From: Bradyrhizobium mercantei
GTDB taxonomy: Bacteria; Pseudomonadota; Alphaproteobacteria; Rhizobiales; Xanthobacteraceae
DNA length: 64,000 bases
NCBI RefSeq assembly: GCF_001982635.1
Contig: NZ_MKFI01000003.1
Location: 372,001 to 436,000 of the forward strand
Direction: 5' to 3'
How positions within the stretch are numbered: the stretch's first letter is position 1; each line of letters begins with the position of its first letter. This document shows positions 57,301 through 64,000 of the stretch, one piece after another. The translations under genes were made by a program, and so were the position numbers. Below the pieces are notes generated by a model. The model was not told the origin of the DNA. It was given only the letters and a program-made list of their open reading frames with translations, and searched no databases.

Positions 57301-58508
57301 ACACTCGGAATGGAAGTGATCACGAGCAGGAGGTTCGGCCGGAGACACAAGAGGAGCAGTCCGGGAACTTCCGCTTGAGGGCAGAGCATCCGCGCGTGAC
57401 ACGGTTGTCGCGCAAAGTCCTGGCCGGAGGAAGCGCCGCCGCATTGCTTGTTATTGGCGGAGCCGTGTTGTGGTCGCTGCAGAGCAATCGACCCCGAAAC
57501 CAGGCGGCTGATGAGCTTTACAGCACCGACCATCACAATGTTGCCGACGGTATAGCGACGCTGCCGAAGGACTACGCTGGCGTCCCACGCCAGCCAATTC
57601 CACAGCTTGGTCCGCCCCTGCCGGGCGACCTCGGTCGACCAATCCTTGCTGCCCAAGGCCAGCCGCCGACGATGGACGTCGATCCAGAACAGCAGCGCCG
57701 GGATCAAGAGACCGAGGCGGCTCGCATCAGCCATTTGTTCGCTGCGACCAATGGGAGCGTCGTGCGTCAACCCACGGCTGCAGGTACCGGGACCGACCGC
57801 ACCGCGTCACCGAGTCTAACGAATGCCAACGACGATGGATCTGCACAAAACGGTCAGGACCGAAAGCTTGCCTTTGTGAACGCTTCTGTGGACCGTCGCA
57901 CAGTCAGTCCTGATCGGATCGCCAGACCGGCCTCACCATATATCGTGCAGGCCGGGACGGTTATTCCTGGAGCTCTGATCACCGGGATCCGATCGGACCT
58001 GCCGGGTCAAATTACGGCGCAGGTTACCGAGAATGTTTTTGACACGCCGACCGGTCGCTTTCTTCTTGTGCCTCAGGGCGCGCGGCTGATCGGCATGTAC
58101 GATAGTCAAGTCACCTTCGGCCAGTCCTGCGTCCTGCTTGTCTGGACGCGGCTGATCATGCCGAATGGACAGTCTATCGTTCTTGAGCGGCAGCCTGGCG
58201 CTGACGCCGAGGGGTATGCGGGCCTTGAAGACCAGGTCGACAATCACTGGGTTGAGCTATTCAAGGCGGCCGCATTATCGACATTCTTGGCTGTTGGCAC
58301 GGAACTAGGCGCAGGCTCCGACACCAACAGCAACGACAGCGCCATCATCCAGGCATTGCGACACGGCGCCTCCGACTCCCTGAACCAGACCGGACAGCAG
58401 GTGGTTCGGCGTAGCCTCAACATCCAGCCCACTTTGACCGTGCGACCTGGTTTCCCGGTTCGCGTTCTCGTCAATCGTGATCTCATACTTGCGCAATACG
58501 ATAGGTAA
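57297..58508 (+). CDS. trbI: Conjugal transfer protein TrbI (VirB10-like)
   Basis: This 403-aa VirB10-type protein spans the envelope. It has a cytosolic lead, one membrane helix (about residues 42-60, 'AAALLVIGGAVLWSLQ') and a Pro-rich linker. The VirB10 beta-barrel domain follows: 'YIVQAGTVIPGALITGIRSDLPG', 'GRFLLVPQGARLIGMYDSQVT', and the antenna region ending 'PGFPVRVLVNRDLIL'. It overlaps the trbG stop by four bases. It is intact. Confidence 0.94.
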   Translation: MNTRNGSDHEQEVRPETQEEQSGNFRLRAEHPRVTRLSRKVLAGGSAAALLVIGGAVLWSLQSNRPRNQAADELYSTDHHNVADGIATLPKDYAGVPRQPIPQLGPPLPGDLGRPILAAQGQPPTMDVDPEQQRRDQETEAARISHLFAATNGSVVRQPTAAGTGTDRTASPSLTNANDDGSAQNGQDRKLAFVNASVDRRTVSPDRIARPASPYIVQAGTVIPGALITGIRSDLPGQITAQVTENVFDTPTGRFLLVPQGARLIGMYDSQVTFGQSCVLLVWTRLIMPNGQSIVLERQPGADAEGYAGLEDQVDNHWVELFKAAALSTFLAVGTELGAGSDTNSNDSAIIQALRHGASDSLNQTGQQVVRRSLNIQPTLTVRPGFPVRVLVNRDLILAQYDR

Positions 58509-58512
58509 CGGC

Positions 58513-58752
58513 ATGCCCAAGCTTAGAATAGGAGCATTGCCCGACGAAAAGCCTGTCAAGCTTACGGCTGAACTTCCTGCCGCGGTGCATCGGGATCTGG
58601 TGAGCTATGCGGAGACATTGGCACGCGAAAGTGGGCAGCGCATCGATCCGGCGAAGCTGATCGCGCCCATGTTGGCGCGCTTCATGGCCACGGACCGCGC
58701 ATTTGCAAAGCTAAGACGGGCCGCTCAATCACTGGATGCCGGCAAAGAATAG
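58513..58752 (+). CDS. DUF2274-type protein at the end of the trb operon
   Basis: This 79-aa protein begins 'MPKLRIGALPDEKPVKLTAELPAAVHRDL' and continues with a helical part ending 'FAKLRRAAQSLDAGKE'. DUF2274 genes normally follow trbI in trb operons of alphaproteobacteria, and the order here is the same. Its role in transfer is unknown. It begins 4 bases after the trbI stop. Its last 28 bases overlap the end of the convergent LysR gene. Confidence 0.82.
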   Translation: MPKLRIGALPDEKPVKLTAELPAAVHRDLVSYAETLARESGQRIDPAKLIAPMLARFMATDRAFAKLRRAAQSLDAGKE

Positions 58753-59681
58753 CGCTCGGCCAATACCTTGAGGAAGCAGTTCAGGGCAGGATTCTCGTTG
58801 TCGGCCCTCCACCGCGCAAAAAAGCGCATGCGGATGGGACCAATCTCATCGCGGAGTTCGCGATAGACCAAGTTTGCAAAGTTCCCCGTGTCGGACTCCA
58901 ACGCTAGGCCAATGCCGAGATCCATGCTGATCAGACTCTTGATAATTCCTCGGCTGACGTCGTGACGTTCGATCTTGGGGCCATCTTTAGCAAGCAAAAG
59001 CTTGGACATCAGCAAGTCTTCAAGATCGCGTCCAGGATCATAGTGGCTCAGGAGTACATTCTCGTTCCGGAGATCGGTCCAATTGACAACCTCGCGGCTC
59101 GCAAGGTGGTGGTCCTCTGGCAAAGAGACCATTATCCGTTCATCCCAAAGCGGTAGGACTTGACTATCAAGCATCGGAGCATCGCCGGCGACGATGAGAA
59201 CATCGAGCGCTCCGTTGCGGAGAGCAGCAGCCAGTCGAGATCGAGACCGCTCGGCTGTTGTCAGCCTAACCTGCGGGAAACGTCTCTTGAATTCGATCAA
59301 GGTTGCTCGAAGACCTCCAGCTGACAAGGATGTGAAAAAGCCCACCGAAAGCAGGCTCGAGTGGGCACGGAAGCTGCTGCGTTTGCCGATCGTAAGGGTG
59401 TCCACTTGCTCCAAGATGATTCTCGCTGTTCGCAGCACGCTTCGCCCAGCGGGGGTAGCAGTCACTCCATTGCTAGATCTTTCGAAGAGGGTCACGCCAA
59501 TTGAATGCTCAAGTTGACTGATCGATCGGCTGACAAGAGAGTGTTGAACGGAAAGCAAATCTGCCGCTCGCCGAAGACTTCCACAATCACATGCTGCTAT
59601 CGCGAACCGTAGCTGCTGCAGGTCGATCGCTACCCTCTTCGTGACATGATGCCGTTCGCTCGTTTCGCCCCGCGTTGGCAT
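58725..59681 (-). CDS. LysR-family transcriptional regulator
   Basis: This 318-aa protein has the LysR N-terminal helix-turn-helix: 'QQLRFAIAACDCGSLRRAADLLSVQHSLVSRSISQLEHSIGVTLFER'. A ligand-binding domain follows ('SVGFFTSLSAGGLRATLIEFKRRFP'). LysR proteins usually regulate a neighbouring, often divergent operon, here the cupin-ThDP-MFS cluster. An alternative is the conjugation module, where LysR genes of this type also sit next to trbI. The start is ATG 59681; a later start at Val/Met near residue 13 is possible. Confidence 0.88.
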   Translation of the reverse strand: MPTRGETSERHHVTKRVAIDLQQLRFAIAACDCGSLRRAADLLSVQHSLVSRSISQLEHSIGVTLFERSSNGVTATPAGRSVLRTARIILEQVDTLTIGKRSSFRAHSSLLSVGFFTSLSAGGLRATLIEFKRRFPQVRLTTAERSRSRLAAALRNGALDVLIVAGDAPMLDSQVLPLWDERIMVSLPEDHHLASREVVNWTDLRNENVLLSHYDPGRDLEDLLMSKLLLAKDGPKIERHDVSRGIIKSLISMDLGIGLALESDTGNFANLVYRELRDEIGPIRMRFFARWRADNENPALNCFLKVLAERYSLPASSD

Positions 59682-59935
59682 GACTATTGGTCAAGTTCTG
59701 ATTCACTCAAATGCAATCATCTCGCCGCTCGTATGGTCCGTGATGAGCCAAAACTTCAAACGGACACCGGTCATTCTGCAAAAGTCTACCCAATTGTTTC
59801 GTGCCGCCTCCATACGTAATCAATTATGAGCACATTTCATTATGCGAATTAGCCAAGCCGACAATCGTCGTTCAAATGACCGAAGTCGGTCAGCGAGCCA
59901 GCTTTCGCTCACCGATCGGAGTGGAGGAGGAGTAC
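59682..59935. promoter_or_regulatory. Divergent regulatory region between LysR and cupin operon
   Basis: This 254-base gap lies between the LysR start and the cupin start. LysR proteins typically bind T-N11-A sites here to control both sides. It is A/T-richer than its surroundings. An ORF frame extends from 59801 to the cupin, but the strong GGAGGAGGAG site points to GTG 59936. No single operator was picked out. Confidence 0.45.
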
Positions 59936-60430
59936 GTGAGCAAGACCGCGTCGTTGAACATGGAAATCATAGAATATTCGCCCGAGCAGATGAACATGCG
60001 CGTGGCGCGTTTCTCGGAGCTAACATACCCGCCCGATCGGTATCCCGACAGCCAGTTACCAGGTCATGAGCGAAAGAACTTCCTCGTCGTTGGTACAGGC
60101 TTGATTGCCGCCGGTGCAAAGGAGCCGATGTCGGCCATCCCGGTGAGGGAAGGCTTCCAGATGTCGTTCATCGAGGCGAGGCCTGGTAATGGGCCAAAGC
60201 TCCACAATCACGACACCAACGAGACGTTCATCGCGCTAAAGGGCGTATGGCGGGTGATCTGGGGGCGCAACGCGGAGCATTCGGTGGACCTCAACCCGCT
60301 GGATGTGATCGCGGTGCCGCCTTTTGTGCCGAGGCGCTTTATCTGCGTGAAACCCGAAGAGGGCCGCGATGTCGGACTGTTGCAGTCGATCCAGCCTGGC
60401 GACGATCCGAACGTGGAGTTCCTGGAATGA
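59936..60430 (+). CDS. Cupin-domain protein (164 aa)
   Basis: This 164-aa cupin starts at GTG 59936 (5-6 bases after GGAGGAGGAG) and carries motif 1 'GNGPKLHNHDTNETFIALKG' (two His and a Glu). A weaker motif 2 is 'LDVIAVPPFVPRRF', where an Arg replaces the usual His. Metal binding may thus rely on three ligands. It overlaps the next gene (ATGA), so it is coupled to the ThDP enzyme. It may process or isomerise that enzyme's substrate or product. Confidence 0.78.
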   Translation: MSKTASLNMEIIEYSPEQMNMRVARFSELTYPPDRYPDSQLPGHERKNFLVVGTGLIAAGAKEPMSAIPVREGFQMSFIEARPGNGPKLHNHDTNETFIALKGVWRVIWGRNAEHSVDLNPLDVIAVPPFVPRRFICVKPEEGRDVGLLQSIQPGDDPNVEFLE

Positions 60431-62133
60431 GCGACGCTGGAATGATCTCGGAGGCATCGGGTCGAACCGGTGCCGACATTCTCGCTGAGCAACTGCTAAA
60501 GAGTGGCGTCAGTCACATATTTTTCGTGGATGCCATTCTCCGCGACACTCTGATCAAGTTGCGGAAGGCGGGTGTTTCGACGGTGCTTGCTCACTCGGAA
60601 AAAGCGGCGGCATACATGGCCGACGGCTTTGCCCGTATCACCGGTAAGCCGGGCGTTTGCATGGCGCAGTCGGTTGGAGCGGCCAACCTGGCGGCGGGTT
60701 TGCAGGACGCCTGGCTTGGTATGCATCCGGTGATTGCGATCACCGGACGCAAGCCCGCGTCGCAGCAGGACCGGAATGCTTATCAGGAAATCGACCATCA
60801 GAAGGCATTTGCTGCGGTTGCAAAGTATTCGGGCAGCATATCGACCATCACTGATGTGCCGCGCGTGATGGCGCAGGCATGGCGATATGCGGTGTCGGGC
60901 ACGCAGCGCCCCGTCCATATCGACGTCGCGGGTCTCATGGGTGAAACCCTCGAGATGTGCACGCCGTCCTCCAAGCAGCCAGACCCGGTTTCGCCCATGC
61001 AGCGGTTGTCCCTTATACCGCCGCTTGAGCAACTGAAAGCGGCTGCTCGAGAGATCGCCGAGGCCCGGCGGGTTGTCATCGTAGCTGGGACTGCGGCGGT
61101 GTCTTCGGCTGCCGGGCCCGCGCTGACAGAGATTGCAGAGTTTCTCGATGCGCCATTTGCCACCACCACCGGCGCGCGCGCGATGGCCCCAACCAGGCAT
61201 CGGCTCGGGATAGGATGCATCGGGAGCTACGGAAATCCTGTGACCAACTCGATCGTTCATGAGGCGGATCTGGTGCTGGTCGTGGGGTGCCAACTCAGCG
61301 ACCAGAACACCCATGGTTGGCGCATTCCTGCGGCCGGACAGCGAATCGTGCAGATCGACAGCGATCCGCATGAGATCGGCCGAAATTATCCGAATTGCCT
61401 GGCAGTCGCAGGTGATCCGCGGCTCGCGATCGAGGGTCTGCTGAAAATCTTGAAGGAATCAGGGGGCGGGCCCCGTGCCCGGGACTTTGGCACCCGCGCC
61501 GAGACGGAGATGGCGTCCTGGCGAACGAAACACGGGTCTGACGCGATGAACGGCAAGAACCCCGTTTCGGTTGAGCGTTTATGTGCCGAGATCACGGCCG
61601 CGCTTCCCCCGGATGGAATCGTTGTCGCGGATACCGGCTACTCGACAATCTGGTCGTCAGCGTTGATCGAGTTCAACGGCGCTGGCCAGAGCTATATCAG
61701 GGCGGCAGGTTCGCTTGGCTGGTCGTTTCCAGCAGCGCTGGGGGCAAAATGCGCAGCACCGGACCGACCGGTGATCTGCTTCACCGGAGATGGCGCCTTC
61801 TACTATCATCTTCCGGAGCTCGAGACGGCTCTACGCAACGATATCGCGATCGTGGTGGTGATCAACAATAATTCCGGCTTCGGTCAAGGCGCCGTAAATA
61901 TGCGTGCGCGTGGGCTGGCGATGGATGACGTTGACCATATGGCCGGCTTTCGTCGGACGAACTTCGCGGAAATTGCCAAGGCGTTCGGAGTAGAGGCGGT
62001 GCGGATCGAGCAACCTGGTGATCTCGCGTCGGCATTGAAGTCCGCACTTGCAAGCAATCGGATCACCGTGATCGACGTCGTGACGGACTTCCTGTCAAGA
62101 CCGCCGGAACCCTGGGTTCCGCCAAAGCGCTAA
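60427..62133 (+). CDS. Thiamine-diphosphate-dependent enzyme, acetolactate synthase/decarboxylase type
   Basis: This 568-aa protein of the ThDP family (acetolactate synthase, benzoylformate decarboxylase and relatives) has three domains. The N-terminal domain has the cofactor-activating Glu in 'LAHSEKAAAYMADGFARITG'. A middle domain follows ('DLVLVVGCQLSDQNTHGW'). The C-terminal ThDP-binding motif runs from 'FTGDGAFYYHLPELETALRND' to 'VVINNN'. It should cleave or join 2-oxo acids. The substrate cannot be read from sequence. It starts at ATG 60427 overlapping the cupin stop. Confidence 0.87.
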   Translation: MSDAGMISEASGRTGADILAEQLLKSGVSHIFFVDAILRDTLIKLRKAGVSTVLAHSEKAAAYMADGFARITGKPGVCMAQSVGAANLAAGLQDAWLGMHPVIAITGRKPASQQDRNAYQEIDHQKAFAAVAKYSGSISTITDVPRVMAQAWRYAVSGTQRPVHIDVAGLMGETLEMCTPSSKQPDPVSPMQRLSLIPPLEQLKAAAREIAEARRVVIVAGTAAVSSAAGPALTEIAEFLDAPFATTTGARAMAPTRHRLGIGCIGSYGNPVTNSIVHEADLVLVVGCQLSDQNTHGWRIPAAGQRIVQIDSDPHEIGRNYPNCLAVAGDPRLAIEGLLKILKESGGGPRARDFGTRAETEMASWRTKHGSDAMNGKNPVSVERLCAEITAALPPDGIVVADTGYSTIWSSALIEFNGAGQSYIRAAGSLGWSFPAALGAKCAAPDRPVICFTGDGAFYYHLPELETALRNDIAIVVVINNNSGFGQGAVNMRARGLAMDDVDHMAGFRRTNFAEIAKAFGVEAVRIEQPGDLASALKSALASNRITVIDVVTDFLSRPPEPWVPPKR

Positions 62134-62198
62134 CGAATCACACTCGAAGAGAGGCGGTCGCTCCTCCAGCAGGCGACCTGCCACTGCGCGGAGATCCA

Positions 62199-63530
62199 AT
62201 GTCGACAACGACTCTTACTGAAGCACCGACGGCCAAGTTATCGACGCATGACGAGCGCGCGCGACACGCCATCTACGGCGCGTTCTTCACCGAATTCGTC
62301 GACATGTTCGATATTTATCTTCCGGTTGTTGTCCTGGCGCCGGTTCTATTTTATTTCCAGCCACCCGATCTTGGCCCGGGAAGAGCTGCGAGCCTCGCGT
62401 CGCTTGTTTTCGTCACCACATTGTTGGGGCGTCCGCTGGGAGCGATCATCTTTGGCGTTATTGCCGACAGGAGAGGGCGGAGATTTGCCTCGATCTGGTC
62501 GGTCGCCGGGTTTGCAGTGGTGACCTTGCTGATTGCTCTCCTGCCGGGATATCGCGACGTCGGCCTTTCTTCCTACCTCTGTCTCATCGGGCTGAGATTC
62601 ATCGACGGAATTTTCCTGGGCGGCGGTTATACCGCATCTCATCCGTTGGCGTTGGAATATACTTCCAAAAGCAAACGCGGCTTCGTGGGTGGGCTTATCG
62701 TCGCTGCGTTCGCCGCAGCCTATGTGGCGATAAGTGCCGTGGCCGCGATGATGTACTGGATCGCTCCGTTGGGTGGCCTCGAGTCGCCCTATGTCGCCTG
62801 GGGTTGGCGTGTGCCTTTCGTGATTGGCAGCGTCCTTGCGGGTATTCTGGCGATCTACTATTGCCGCCAGGTTTCAGAGTCAGAGATCTGGAAATCAGAC
62901 GTTGAAACGCCACGGTGCGGTGCGCCAGCCGTTTCCCGCAAGCGGCAGGCGACGACGCTCCTCCAGGTCCTGGTGCTGGTTACTGGTCTCTGGACGACGG
63001 AGTTCATGATCACACTGTACATGCCATCCGTTCTGTTCCCGCAAATACTTCATGTTACGGGAAGTCTGCTCACGTTTACGTTGATAGCGATCTACACGCT
63101 GGTCTTCTTCGGCTTCATCGCAGCAGGCATGATTGCACAGAGGATTGGACGCCGTCGCTTCTTTGTTTGGTCTCTTGTTCTCATCGCCACGGTCGGCGTC
63201 ATGCTCTACTACGTTCTGTCATGCAGCGCCGGTGCTTCATTCGGAACCCAGTTGCTGCTCGCGTGCTCGGTGTCGGTCTTGGTTACGTCGCCTTGGGGTG
63301 TCGTCGTCCCCTACATAAGCGAGCGTTTCGAGACCGGTTTCAGGGCAACCGGCTTCGGCATAGGTTGGAGCTTGTCATCGATCGTTCCGTCTTTCTACGC
63401 CTTCTACATTACGGCTTTAGACCAGGTCCTTCCTCCTGAGATGTCACCGTCAGTGCTGCTGCTGTGCGGCAGTATTCTCGCCCTCTGCGGTGCAATCGCC
63501 GGACCGGAGACCAAAGATGTCGATCTCTAG
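62199..63530 (+). CDS. MFS transporter, metabolite:H+ symporter type
   Basis: This 443-aa protein has 12 membrane helices. It carries the loop motif 'GVIADRRGRRF' (about residue 88) and the second-half copy 'AQRIGRRRFF' typical of the metabolite:H+ symporter (shikimate/alpha-ketoglutarate) group. It would import an organic acid with protons. It begins 65 bases after the ThDP gene on the same strand, with an ATG at 62199. The likely substrate is whatever the cupin-ThDP pair degrades. Confidence 0.87.
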   Translation: MSTTTLTEAPTAKLSTHDERARHAIYGAFFTEFVDMFDIYLPVVVLAPVLFYFQPPDLGPGRAASLASLVFVTTLLGRPLGAIIFGVIADRRGRRFASIWSVAGFAVVTLLIALLPGYRDVGLSSYLCLIGLRFIDGIFLGGGYTASHPLALEYTSKSKRGFVGGLIVAAFAAAYVAISAVAAMMYWIAPLGGLESPYVAWGWRVPFVIGSVLAGILAIYYCRQVSESEIWKSDVETPRCGAPAVSRKRQATTLLQVLVLVTGLWTTEFMITLYMPSVLFPQILHVTGSLLTFTLIAIYTLVFFGFIAAGMIAQRIGRRRFFVWSLVLIATVGVMLYYVLSCSAGASFGTQLLLACSVSVLVTSPWGVVVPYISERFETGFRATGFGIGWSLSSIVPSFYAFYITALDQVLPPEMSPSVLLLCGSILALCGAIAGPETKDVDL

Positions 63531-63547
63531 CGAAGAAGGGGAAACGC

Positions 63548-64000
63548 ATGCCACTCTCGCACCGCGTGGTCGCGGCGATCGTTTTCGCGCTTTCATGGAT
63601 GATCGGCGGCGGCGCAGGCGCGCAGCAGTCTGATTTGCCGATCAAGATCGGCGTCATGACCGATTTTGCCTCGGTTTATTCCGATATCGGTGGCGCCGGC
63701 AATGTTGAAGGCGCCAAGATGGCGATTGAGGATTTCGGCGGTAGCCTATTCGGTAAGCCGATCGAGCTCGTCACCGCGGATCCGCAGATGAAGGCCGACA
63801 ACGCCGCCGCCATCGCGCGCAAGTGGTACGAGACCGAGAACGTCGACATGATTGTCGATCTGCCGAGTTCGGCCATCGCGCTCGCTGCGATGGAAATGTC
63901 GAAGCAGTTCGGCAAGCTCCTGATCGCGACCGATGCCGCGAGCTCCGACATCACCGGACAATCATGCTCGCCCTACACGCTGCACTGGACCTACGACACC
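63548..64000 (+). CDS. Branched-chain-amino-acid-type ABC binding protein, N-terminal part
   Basis: This ORF starts at ATG 63548 (AAGGGGAAACGC ahead), 17 bases after the MFS stop, and runs off the window end with 151 codons visible. It has a signal peptide (about 1-25, ending 'GGGAGAQQ'). A type 1 periplasmic-binding fold follows ('PIKIGVMTDFASVYSDIGGAGN', 'AIARKWYETENVDMIVDLPSS'). The family (LivK-like, Peripla_BP_6) also binds aromatic and other carboxylates. Permease and ATPase genes probably follow outside the window. Confidence 0.85.
   Translation, partial: MPLSHRVVAAIVFALSWMIGGGAGAQQSDLPIKIGVMTDFASVYSDIGGAGNVEGAKMAIEDFGGSLFGKPIELVTADPQMKADNAAAIARKWYETENVDMIVDLPSSAIALAAMEMSKQFGKLLIATDAASSDITGQSCSPYTLHWTYDT

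Overview
The window is a high-GC alphaproteobacterial chromosome segment. Its gene content points to the Bradyrhizobium/Rhodopseudomonas group (Nitrobacteraceae): paired phasins, a tRNA-His with A73 and no encoded G-1, many short palindromic intergenic repeats, two y4hA-type cation antiporters and several DUF465 proteins. This assignment is inferred from gene families and was not tested by a search.

Layout. 1-11.7 kb is ordinary core genome: the pntB tail, an alpha/beta hydrolase, a ChaA-type Ca2+/H+ antiporter, a cupin, a TPR lipoprotein, rpsU (S21), aqpZ, purE-purK, a diguanylate cyclase, small DUF465-type proteins and an FAD oxidoreductase. 12-20.9 kb holds a PAS-GGDEF-EAL protein, an ABC-F ATPase, a divergent GlpD-like protein, a TTC38-type TPR protein and a second antiporter preceded by a G9 tract. 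21-27.5 kb holds two ABC importers facing each other. The polyamine-type potABC has no binding protein. The sugar-type importer (one binding protein, two permeases) has no ATPase. 27.7-40.5 kb holds an AsmA protein, a CoA-transferase pair with a GNAT enzyme, a von Willebrand A (vWA) domain protein, a large PdhS-like histidine kinase with in-frame 165-bp repeats, and two phasins.

At 40.6 kb tRNA-His marks the start of an accessory region. After tenA comes a 10-kb island (41.8-51.9 kb) of unfamiliar genes. Two tiny divergent excisionase-like proteins have overlapping starts. They are followed by a 759-aa helical protein with two R-x5-H (HEPN-like) motifs, a 520-aa protein with a PD-(D/E)XK signature, a short nuclease-like ORF plus an AlbA/Schlafen protein, a GIY-YIG (Mug113-type) protein, a tyrosine recombinase lacking its catalytic residues, and a 649-aa TOPRIM protein. 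The larger genes form three successive convergent pairs. This is the best candidate for an undescribed nuclease/defence locus. No known defence system can be named from the sequence.

52-58.8 kb continues with YedK (SRAP), two small Zn-ribbon proteins, and the scar of an integrative conjugative element: an internal parB fragment joined directly to a 5'-truncated trbL, then intact trbF-trbG-trbI-DUF2274. 58.7-64 kb is a catabolic or transport cluster: LysR regulator, cupin, thiamine-diphosphate enzyme, MFS transporter and a branched-chain-amino-acid-type binding protein that runs off the window end.

Non-coding DNA is dominated by at least four families of paired-hairpin repeats, including a tandem 298-bp unit at 34.2-34.8 kb. 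No CRISPR array, rRNA or intact insertion sequence was seen.
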